Source: Aestuariibaculum sediminum
GTDB taxonomy: Bacteria; Bacteroidota; Bacteroidia; Flavobacteriales; Flavobacteriaceae
Length of the DNA: 64,000 nt
Assembly (NCBI RefSeq): GCF_014596945.1
Contig: NZ_JACVXB010000003.1
Span: 124,001-188,000 of the forward strand
Direction of reading: 5' to 3'
The position numbers were made by a program, and so were the translations under genes. Shown in pieces: positions 25,831 to 33,458 of the stretch (position 1 is the stretch's first letter; every line of letters starts with the position of its first letter). The notes under the pieces were generated by a model. It searched no databases. It was not told the DNA's origin and worked only from the letters and a program-made list of their open reading frames with translations.

Positions 25831-27996
25831 ATGATTAACATTCATATCAAGACATTACAAGACTTAGAATTTCCAACGGTTTTACAACAAGTAAGCGAAC
25901 ATTGTATTACCCCATTAGGAAATGAAAGAGCTTTAGAAATAACACCTTATAAAAATAAACCTGAACTATTAAGAAGTTTACAGCTAACTAACGAATATGT
26001 TTCATCGTTTGATAATGACAACCGTATTCCTAATCATAGTTTCGATACCATTTCGAAAGAAATAAAGCTATTGCATATTGAAAACACCTTTCTAGAAGTG
26101 CATAGTTTAAAAAAAATTGCAGCTATTTCTACGACTTCGAATGAAATCGTCCTTTTTCTTAAAAAATTTGAAGAATACTACCCACAACTTCATGATTACG
26201 CATCACATATTGAGGTTACAAAAATTGTCGTAGATAAAATTAATGGCATCATTGATCGTTTTGGCGACATTAAAGATAACGCTTCCGATAAATTGTATGA
26301 ACTGCGGCAAACCATTAATAAAGTAAAAGGCCAAATTAACAGTAGTTTTGCCACAGCTTTAAATACATATCACGGTTTAGATTATTTGGATGATATACGA
26401 GAATCGGTGTTGGAAAACCGGCGTGTTTTGGCTGTTAAAGCCATGTATCGCAGAAAAATTAAAGGAACCATTTTAGGAAGTAGTAAAACGGGGAGCATTG
26501 TATATATGGAACCGGAAGCTACGCTAAAATATTCTAGAGAACTTAATAATCTGGAATACGAAGAAAAAGAAGAAATTACTCGAATTTTAAAAGAAGTTAC
26601 CGAATACATTCGACCATTCGTTGATTTATTTTCTAAATATCAGGAGTTTTTAATCAACATCGATGTCATTTCAGCAAAAGCCAAGTATGCACAGTCACTA
26701 AATGCTATTCTGCCTGAAATAACAGAAGATCGTAGCATGTTTTTGCGAGAGGCTTACCACCCTTTACTTTACTTAACCAACCTTAAAAAGAAGGCTAAAA
26801 CATTTCCACAAACCGTAGAGTTAAAACAAGATAGTCGCATTATTGTTATTTCCGGCCCTAATGCTGGAGGAAAAAGTATTACCTTAAAAACAGTAGGCTT
26901 GTTGCAAGTTATGCTTCAAAGTGGTATGCTCATTCCTGTACACGAACGTAGTAAGGCATTTTTATTCGATAGGGTAATGAGCGATATTGGCGACAATCAA
27001 TCTATAGAAAATCATTTAAGCACCTATAGTTACCGATTAAAACAGATGAATTATTTTCTTCGGAAATGCAACAAAAACACCCTGTTTTTAATCGATGAAT
27101 TTGGTACCGGTAGTGACCCTGAGTTAGGCGGCGCACTTGCCGAAACTTTTCTTGAGGAATTCTATCACCGTGAAGCTTTTGGCATTATAACAACCCATTA
27201 TTCCAACTTAAAAATATTAGCGAACGAGTTGCCATACATGCTCAATGCCAACATGTTATTTGATGAGCGGACTTTAGAACCACTTTTCAAACTAGTAATT
27301 GGTCAGGCTGGTAGTAGTTTTACTTTTGAGGTCGCTCAAAAAAATGGCATACCATTCGGATTAATAAATCGTGCTAAAAAGAAAATTGAACGCAGTAAAG
27401 TCCGATTCGATGCCACCATTGCAAAGCTTCAAAAGGAACGATCTAAACTTGAAAAAACGGGACAGTCGTTAAAACTCAATGAACAAAAGAAAATTGAAGA
27501 AGCCGGTAAACTAGAAGAGATTAATAGTCGTATTCAAAAGAAACTGGAAAGTTACCAAGAACTATACGATAGTAATCAGCGTTTAATCTATTTAGGACAA
27601 AAAATTGATGATTTAGCCGAAAAATATTTTAACAATAAACAAAAACGCGCTTTAATGGACGAGTTATTTAAACTTGTTCAAGTTGAAAATTCTAAGCGTA
27701 AAAAAGTTGATAAAAAAGAAAAACAAAAAATAAAAGCCAAAGAAAACAGGGTTAAAAAAGAGGTCGAAAAGAAGGTAGAAGTTATTCGTGAAAAGAAAAA
27801 AGAAGCTAAGAAAAAAGCCATTGAAACCCCTAAACCAAAACCTATTTTAACCATTGGCGACCGCGTTAGATTGGAGGATGGTCGGGCTGTAGGCACTATT
27901 GATAAAATTGAAAAGAACAAAGCGGTAGTGAATTATGGTATTTTTACAACAAATGTGAGCATAGATCAGTTAGAACTTGTTGAACGCGTAAAATAA
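25831..27996 (+). CDS. mutS2: MutS2-type ATPase without an Smr domain
   Basis: A 721-residue MutS-family ATPase of the MutS2 branch (no mismatch-recognition N-terminal domains). Helical core residues 1-320 are followed by Walker A GPNAGGKS (342-349), Walker B FLIDEFGTGSDPE and the ITTHYSNLK switch. A long coiled-coil arm (about 500-600) and a lysine/glutamate-rich segment (about 615-675) follow. It ends with a KOW-like segment (GDRVRLEDGRAVGTIDKIE) about 45 residues long. Well-studied MutS2 proteins end in an Smr nuclease domain; it is absent here. This is common among Bacteroidota. Predicted roles are ribosome or DNA-junction rescue; the DNA-cleaving role should be lost. Confidence 0.9.
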   Translation: MINIHIKTLQDLEFPTVLQQVSEHCITPLGNERALEITPYKNKPELLRSLQLTNEYVSSFDNDNRIPNHSFDTISKEIKLLHIENTFLEVHSLKKIAAISTTSNEIVLFLKKFEEYYPQLHDYASHIEVTKIVVDKINGIIDRFGDIKDNASDKLYELRQTINKVKGQINSSFATALNTYHGLDYLDDIRESVLENRRVLAVKAMYRRKIKGTILGSSKTGSIVYMEPEATLKYSRELNNLEYEEKEEITRILKEVTEYIRPFVDLFSKYQEFLINIDVISAKAKYAQSLNAILPEITEDRSMFLREAYHPLLYLTNLKKKAKTFPQTVELKQDSRIIVISGPNAGGKSITLKTVGLLQVMLQSGMLIPVHERSKAFLFDRVMSDIGDNQSIENHLSTYSYRLKQMNYFLRKCNKNTLFLIDEFGTGSDPELGGALAETFLEEFYHREAFGIITTHYSNLKILANELPYMLNANMLFDERTLEPLFKLVIGQAGSSFTFEVAQKNGIPFGLINRAKKKIERSKVRFDATIAKLQKERSKLEKTGQSLKLNEQKKIEEAGKLEEINSRIQKKLESYQELYDSNQRLIYLGQKIDDLAEKYFNNKQKRALMDELFKLVQVENSKRKKVDKKEKQKIKAKENRVKKEVEKKVEVIREKKKEAKKKAIETPKPKPILTIGDRVRLEDGRAVGTIDKIEKNKAVVNYGIFTTNVSIDQLELVERVK

Positions 27997-28008
27997 ACAT
28001 GAAACAAA

Positions 28009-28428
28009 ATGAATATTGCACTACCTAAAAACAAACAACTCATCCTTTTTGATGGTGTTTGTAATTTGTGCAATTCTAGCGTAAATTTCATTATAAAAAA
28101 CGATAAAACGAACACATTTTTATTCTCTGCTTTACAAAGTAAATCAGGAAAACAAATTATAGAAGCTTATCATATAGACACCACTAAAACCGATTCGATT
28201 TTACTTTATAATCCAGATAAAGGTATTAGTTACAAATCATCGGCTGCTTTAAAAATTGCTTGGCATTTAAAAGGTCCATTAAAGTTACTCACAGTATTTT
28301 TAATCGTCCCTAGATTTATTAGAAACTGGGTTTACGATATAATTGCCAGAAATCGGTACAGGTGGTTTGGTAAAAAAGAAGCCTGTATGGTACCTAGCCC
28401 AGAATTAAAAGATAAATTTTTGGACTAA
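28009..28428 (+). CDS. DCC-family thiol-disulfide oxidoreductase-like protein (DUF393)
   Basis: A 139-residue protein with the DCC signature FDGVCNLCNSS: Asp15, Cys18 and Cys21. The remainder follows the compact thioredoxin-like layout of the DUF393 family, including the SSAALKIAW and RNRYRWFGKKEAC segments. These proteins are assumed to be cytosolic redox proteins, but their partner is unknown. The gene starts 12 bases after mutS2, so it is probably co-transcribed with it, and it ends 2 bases from the convergent YiiX-like gene. Confidence 0.92.
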   Translation: MNIALPKNKQLILFDGVCNLCNSSVNFIIKNDKTNTFLFSALQSKSGKQIIEAYHIDTTKTDSILLYNPDKGISYKSSAALKIAWHLKGPLKLLTVFLIVPRFIRNWVYDIIARNRYRWFGKKEACMVPSPELKDKFLD

Positions 28429-28430
28429 AA

Positions 28431-29069
28431 CTAAATCGTCCCAATAATTTTTATTTTTTTTGATTTTGAAATACCTCCTGGGTTACACCCCGGTTTTCCT
28501 TCTGGCACTTCCATGTTTAGTTTTTTAAAGTAGGATGCCCAAACTTCAAAATAATCATCTTCACCAGGCGCTTTATAAGTCATTGGAAACAATTTGAACA
28601 AAGGTTCTCCATAAGCCTCTAAAAAACAATCATAAATTAACTCAGAGCAGTAATATTTTCCATTATTGTAAAGGTATTCTACATCATACGGCACACCTAT
28701 TTGTTTCTTTCCAAAACTAATAGCATGTGGTATGAGTTTTTGATATCGTTTTTTTAAACGCCCCACATACATTGGCGCTTGAGTTTTTAAAGCAAAAGCT
28801 TCATATGGTGTTAGTGTCACTCCATTGCCACTGGCTTCTAAAATGAATACTTGGTTATTTTGAATAACTACCATACCCATATGACTAAAATCATTCCCTT
28901 TGTAGCCTTCAGTGACTTGATTAATAGCATCACACAATGGCCCGCAATTAGTTGACTGAAAAAGGAAATCTCCATTTTTTAGTTTAATAGATTGTGAGTA
29001 CCCAACAAAAATGAATAACAAAAATGGCAGCAATAAGAATTTCAATGGTAATAATTTTAAAAATTTCAA
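28431..29069 (-). CDS. YiiX/YebB-like cysteine hydrolase (permuted NlpC/P60), exported
   Basis: A 212-residue protein of the circularly permuted papain-like YiiX family. The catalytic cysteine is in YYCSELIYDCF and the histidine in FSHMGMVV, in the permuted order expected. An ORF reading from 29183 exists but has no support. The start is taken as the TTG at 29069 because it gives a clean signal peptide (MKFLKLLPLKFLL to FVGYSQ) and overlaps the sulfurtransferase stop codon as TTGA, a classic coupled junction. The family is thought to cleave amide bonds in peptidoglycan or lipids. The gene follows the sulfurtransferase in one operon. Confidence 0.85.
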   Translation of the reverse strand: MKFLKLLPLKFLLLPFLLFIFVGYSQSIKLKNGDFLFQSTNCGPLCDAINQVTEGYKGNDFSHMGMVVIQNNQVFILEASGNGVTLTPYEAFALKTQAPMYVGRLKKRYQKLIPHAISFGKKQIGVPYDVEYLYNNGKYYCSELIYDCFLEAYGEPLFKLFPMTYKAPGEDDYFEVWASYFKKLNMEVPEGKPGCNPGGISKSKKIKIIGTI

Positions 29070-29884
29070 CTTTCGGTTAAACTTCCCCACTCGGTCCAGG
29101 AACCATCGTAAACCGAAATATTGCTGTACCCACTTAATTCGGCTCCTAAAGCTAATACGCACGCCGTAATTCCAGATCCGCAAGAAAAAATAATTGGTTC
29201 ATTTTTGTTTACTAACTCTAAAAACATTGATTTGATTTCCTTTTTAGATTTCAACTCGCCGTCTTGTATCAAATTAGTAAATGGTAAATTTACTGAATTG
29301 GGTATAGTCCCCATACGCAAACCTTCTCGAGGTTCAGGCTCTTCACAATTGAAACGTTCTTTTGACCGCGCATCTACAATGGTATGCGTTTTATTTTTTG
29401 AAGCGATTTTAATGTCTTCGAAAAACTTCATTGCATCAGGTTTTAGATTTGCTTTAAAATATCCCTTTTCTCCTGTATAAAGTTTCATTGGTTCGGTAGA
29501 AAAACTGGCGATTTTCCATGATGGAAATCCACCACTAAGCACCGCCACATTACGATGCCCAAAGGCTTTGAATAACCACCAGACACGAGCTGAAGAATAA
29601 ATTCCTTTATCGTCGTAAACAACTATTGCACTGTTTTTGTTTATGCCAAGGGCCTGAGCTTCCTGTTCAAATTGTTGGGCCGAAGGAAAGGTACTTGGAA
29701 ATGGCGCTCCCTGTAAACTAAACTTATTTTTAATATCAAAAAACCTTGCTCCTGGTATTTGCATCAAACAGGCATCGAACTCTTTGTTTATAGTACCATC
29801 AAGTACGACCAAATTTTCGTCACTTAAATGGTTTTTCAACCAATTAACTGTTACCACGGGTTCTTTAAAAACTAAATCTGCCAC
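29066..29884 (-). CDS. Thiosulfate/3-mercaptopyruvate sulfurtransferase (two rhodanese domains)
   Basis: A 272-residue tandem rhodanese. The N-terminal domain is inactive-type and contains LVVLDGTINKEFDAC; the C-terminal domain has the active-site loop CGSGITA, which matches the mercaptopyruvate sulfurtransferase form (CGxGxT) better than thiosulfate sulfurtransferase. It transfers sulfur from a donor to cyanide or thiols. The start is GTG at 29884, supported by the VVTVNWLKNHL segment following closely. It lies 5 bases after the symporter gene and overlaps the YiiX-like gene downstream. Confidence 0.92.
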   Translation of the reverse strand: MADLVFKEPVVTVNWLKNHLSDENLVVLDGTINKEFDACLMQIPGARFFDIKNKFSLQGAPFPSTFPSAQQFEQEAQALGINKNSAIVVYDDKGIYSSARVWWLFKAFGHRNVAVLSGGFPSWKIASFSTEPMKLYTGEKGYFKANLKPDAMKFFEDIKIASKNKTHTIVDARSKERFNCEEPEPREGLRMGTIPNSVNLPFTNLIQDGELKSKKEIKSMFLELVNKNEPIIFSCGSGITACVLALGAELSGYSNISVYDGSWTEWGSLTES

Positions 29885-29889
29885 TGGAA

Positions 29890-31209
29890 TTACTTTTTAT
29901 AATTATCGTCCCAGTTCTTTACTCTGGGCTCATGCAATTTATCTAACGATTTGGCAACTAAAACAGATACAGTTGCATCACCAGTAACATTTACCACGGT
30001 TCTACACATATCTAAAGGTCGGTCTACAGCAAAAATTAATGCCAAACCAATAGGTAATAATTCGGCTGGAAACCCAATAGATTCTAATACAATAACCAGC
30101 ATTACCATTCCTGCACTAGGAACTGCAGCGCTCCCTATAGAGGCCAATAAAGCCGTGGCAACAATTACTAACTGATTAGAAAATGTTAAACCTTCAGGCC
30201 AAATTACCTGCATGATAAATACCGCGGCAATACCTTGATATAAACTAGTTCCATCCATGTTTACGGTTGCACCAACAGGTAACACAAAACCCGATACTTC
30301 TTTATCTACCCCAATATGTTCCTCGACACGCTCCATAGTTACGGGTAATGTCGCTGCACTAGAACTGGTTGAAAATGCTAACAGCTGCGCTGGACTAATT
30401 TGTTTTAAAAACCAAAGTGGTGATTTCTTGGCATAAACACTAACCAATAATAAATAAAAACAAATCATTAAAATTAAACCACCCACCACACATATTGAGT
30501 AGTATAATAACTTTATTAAAATTTCAATATCATCGAATGCGATTATAACATTGGCTAACAAGGCGAAAACAGCATAAGGTGCGAATAACATGATTAAATC
30601 GACCATTTTCATAACAACCTCGTTGAGCGAATCGAAGAATTTTATAAGTGGTTTTGCCTTCTTTTCTGGAATTAACAATAGGCAAATACCAACAAACATA
30701 GCGAAAAATATAACCTGTAACATTGAAGCTTCGGCAAATGATTGAAAAATATTGCTTGGAAAAATATCTACCAGCGCCTGTAATGGTCCCGCGTCTTTTT
30801 GTGCCGTAGCTTTAGCTAGTTTATCTGCCACTCCAGCATCATTTTCATATTTGGCTTTAATTTTTTCTATGGTGTCCTGAGGCATGCCTTCTCCAGGCTG
30901 CACTACGTTTACAATGGTTAAACCAATAACAATGGCCACCAAGGTTGTAAAAACATAAATACCAATGGTACGTAAGCCCATGGATTTAATTTTAGAAATA
31001 TCTTTTAAATCTGATATTCCTTTAATTAATGAGGCTAAAATTAATGGGACTGCAATTAACTTTAAAAGATTGATAAAAATGGTTCCGAAAGGCGCTATCC
31101 AATCGGACACAAAACCTTTACCACCATCGATACCGTTCATGATGAATCCAAAAATGATTCCCAGTACCATACCTATTATAATCTTCCAATGTAATGCTAG
31201 TTTTTTCAT
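29890..31209 (-). CDS. Dicarboxylate/amino acid:cation symporter (DAACS family)
   Basis: A 439-residue carrier of the glutamate/aspartate symporter family (GltP/DctA type) with eight membrane helices and two re-entrant hairpins. Signature segments are the serine-rich hairpin FSTSSSAATLPVTM, the NMDGTSLYQGIAAVFI helix 7 motif and DRPLDMCRTVVNVTGD in helix 8, which bears the substrate-binding Asp, Arg and Asn. It should import acidic amino acids or dicarboxylates with Na+ or H+. It is first in an operon with the sulfurtransferase. Confidence 0.95.
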   Translation of the reverse strand: MKKLALHWKIIIGMVLGIIFGFIMNGIDGGKGFVSDWIAPFGTIFINLLKLIAVPLILASLIKGISDLKDISKIKSMGLRTIGIYVFTTLVAIVIGLTIVNVVQPGEGMPQDTIEKIKAKYENDAGVADKLAKATAQKDAGPLQALVDIFPSNIFQSFAEASMLQVIFFAMFVGICLLLIPEKKAKPLIKFFDSLNEVVMKMVDLIMLFAPYAVFALLANVIIAFDDIEILIKLLYYSICVVGGLILMICFYLLLVSVYAKKSPLWFLKQISPAQLLAFSTSSSAATLPVTMERVEEHIGVDKEVSGFVLPVGATVNMDGTSLYQGIAAVFIMQVIWPEGLTFSNQLVIVATALLASIGSAAVPSAGMVMLVIVLESIGFPAELLPIGLALIFAVDRPLDMCRTVVNVTGDATVSVLVAKSLDKLHEPRVKNWDDNYKK

Positions 31210-31355
31210 AAGAATTAATTTATTCTATTGGGATGAATTTACTAAATATTATTAATAACGAATCGGAGCCTAGCCCCGATTGAAGTGATATCCTTTTAAT
31301 GTTTTAACCCATTATGGTTAAAATAATAAAAGATTAAACGTAAAGCGGGAAATAG

Positions 31356-32420
31356 CTACAAATGAATGGATTTGTTCTGTAGCCAGAAATCAGCGATTAC
31401 TAATGCCGCCATGGCCTCCACGATAGGTACCGCTCTCGGCACAACACATGGATCATGACGTCCTTTACCTTGCATTTCAACAGTATTTCCGTCCTTATCT
31501 ATAGTTTCATATTTTTGGATAAGCGTTGCTACAGGCTTAAAGGCAACATTGAAATAAATATCCATACCGTTACTTATTCCGCCTTGTATACCGCCCGAAT
31601 AATTGGTTTTTGTAGTGCCATCGTTGTTAAAGGCATCATTATGATCACTTCCATACATAGTACTACCTTCAAAACCACTGCCATATTCAAAACCTTTTAC
31701 AGCGTTTATAGATAACATAGCTTTACCTAACTCGGCATGTAATTTATCGAAAACAGGTTCTCCTAAACCTACCGGTACATTTTTAATTACACAGGTAACA
31801 ACACCTCCAACGGTATCACCCTTTGAACGTACTTCCTTAATGTAAGTCTCCATTTTCTCAGCCATTTTGGCATCTGGACATCTTACAATATTTGATTCGA
31901 TTTGTGTCAAATCCAAAGCCGTGTGAGGCTTGTCTAACTTCATCGTTCCAACTGCCGATACATAAGCTGTAAACTCAATGTCTTTTAGCATTTGTTTTGC
32001 TATAGCTCCAGCTACAACGCGGCTGGCTGTTTCACGTGCAGAACTTCGGCCGCCGCCGCGGTAATCGCGAAAACCGTATTTTTTATCGTAAACATAATCG
32101 GCATGACTCGGACGATAACTATCTTTTATATGCGAATAATCATGAGATTTCTGATTTGTGTTTTCAATAACAAATCCTATTGAAGTCCCAGTCGTTTTTC
32201 CTTCAAAAATTCCAGAATGAAATTTTACCGTATCGGGTTCCTTTCGTTGTGTAACAATAGCCGATTGCCCTGGTTTTCTTCTATTTAATTCTTGCTGAAT
32301 AGCTTCTAGGTCTAACTCTATTCCAGAAGGACAACCATCGATAACCCCTCCTAATGCTGGGCCATGAGATTCGCCATAAGTTGTTAATGTAAATAGTTTT
32401 CCGAAGGAATTTCCCGCCAT
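31356..32420 (-). CDS. aroC: Chorismate synthase
   Basis: A 354-residue enzyme that makes chorismate from EPSP with reduced FMN, the last step of the shikimate pathway. The family signatures are [18 protein letters not shown] at residues 3-20, GIEL and NRRKPGQSA just after, [19 protein letters not shown] in the middle, and [20 protein letters not shown] at the C-terminus. It is a single-gene unit on the minus strand. A weak AT-rich stem-loop (31261-31281, AATCGGAGC and GCCCCGATT) lies downstream. Confidence 0.97.
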   Translation of the reverse strand: MAGNSFGKLFTLTTYGESHGPALGGVIDGCPSGIELDLEAIQQELNRRKPGQSAIVTQRKEPDTVKFHSGIFEGKTTGTSIGFVIENTNQKSHDYSHIKDSYRPSHADYVYDKKYGFRDYRGGGRSSARETASRVVAGAIAKQMLKDIEFTAYVSAVGTMKLDKPHTALDLTQIESNIVRCPDAKMAEKMETYIKEVRSKGDTVGGVVTCVIKNVPVGLGEPVFDKLHAELGKAMLSINAVKGFEYGSGFEGSTMYGSDHNDAFNNDGTTKTNYSGGIQGGISNGMDIYFNVAFKPVATLIQKYETIDKDGNTVEMQGKGRHDPCVVPRAVPIVEAMAALVIADFWLQNKSIHL

Positions 32421-32606
32421 GTCTTAAATTTTGTTTGCTAAATTAATTCTATTCTTAGAGATACGAAAATGAAATTGAATGAAACCAACACAAATACCAA
32501 AAAAAACGATAACACAGGCTTAACAATATGCTGATATTTAAATAAATACTAGGTAATGATAAGATAATATGAGTTTACGTAATTTACCTACAAATATAAA
32601 ATCCTT

Positions 32607-33452
32607 TTGAAGATTAAACGTAAAATTGAACTCGCCGTTATTTCCGATGTGCATTTAGGCACTTATGGCTGTCATGCCAAACAGCTTTACACCTATTTAA
32701 ATAGCATTACACCAAAAAAATTAATATTAAACGGTGACATTATTGATGTTTGGCAATTTAGCAAACGTTACTTTCCAAAATCACACTTAAAAGTTATTAA
32801 AAAGATTATGGACATGGCAGCCGACGGTGTGGAAATCATTTACATTACTGGTAATCACGACGAAATGCTGCGTAAATTTACAGGCACCACAATAGGTAAT
32901 ATCTCTATTGTGGATAAACTGGTTTTAGAGTTACATGGTAAAAAAGCCTGGTTTTTTCATGGAGATGTTTTTGATGTTTCCATACAAAATGCTAAATGGC
33001 TGGCTAAACTGGGTGGTTATGGATACGATTTGCTAACCTTACTAAATCGTTGTGTAAACTGGTATTTAGAAAAACGTGGTAAAGAACGCTATTCGTTATC
33101 TAAAAAAGTAAAAAATGGCGTGAAAGGCGCTGTAAAATATATCAATGATTACGAAAAAACCATTTCTGATTTAGCTATTGAAAATGGCTATGACTTTGTG
33201 GTTTGCGGCCATATTCATCAACCCAAAATGGAGTATATTGAAAACAAACACGGCAACACCGTATATTTAAACTCCGGCGATTGGGTAGAAAATTTCACTG
33301 CATTAGAATATCAGTTTAAACGCTGGAAAATATACAATTACAACAACGATAAACTAGCGCCCTTTTATCCAGATGATGAGTTTGAAGATAAAGAAATTAA
33401 AGATTTAATTGCCGCAATAACTATTGTAGAACAAAAAAAATCAAAATCTTAA
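32607..33452 (+). CDS. LpxH-like UDP-2,3-diacylglucosamine diphosphatase / metallophosphoesterase
   Basis: A 281-residue calcineurin-like phosphoesterase. Metal-site motifs are SDVHLG, NGDIID, GNHDE, FHGDVFD and GHIHQP. The arrangement and length match the LpxH/YbbF-like group that hydrolyses UDP-diacylglucosamine for lipid A. Some Bacteroidota copies have other substrates, so the assignment is moderate. The start is a TTG at 32607; the DxH motif follows at residue 14, which excludes a later start. It is convergent with the FAD/Fe-S gene, 6 bases away. Confidence 0.85.
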   Translation: MKIKRKIELAVISDVHLGTYGCHAKQLYTYLNSITPKKLILNGDIIDVWQFSKRYFPKSHLKVIKKIMDMAADGVEIIYITGNHDEMLRKFTGTTIGNISIVDKLVLELHGKKAWFFHGDVFDVSIQNAKWLAKLGGYGYDLLTLLNRCVNWYLEKRGKERYSLSKKVKNGVKGAVKYINDYEKTISDLAIENGYDFVVCGHIHQPKMEYIENKHGNTVYLNSGDWVENFTALEYQFKRWKIYNYNNDKLAPFYPDDEFEDKEIKDLIAAITIVEQKKSKS

Positions 33453-33458
33453 TCTAAT

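Noticed and set aside
29070-29183. 38-residue N-terminal extension of the YiiX-like hydrolase
   Set aside because: It lies inside the sulfurtransferase gene in another frame and would bury the signal peptide.
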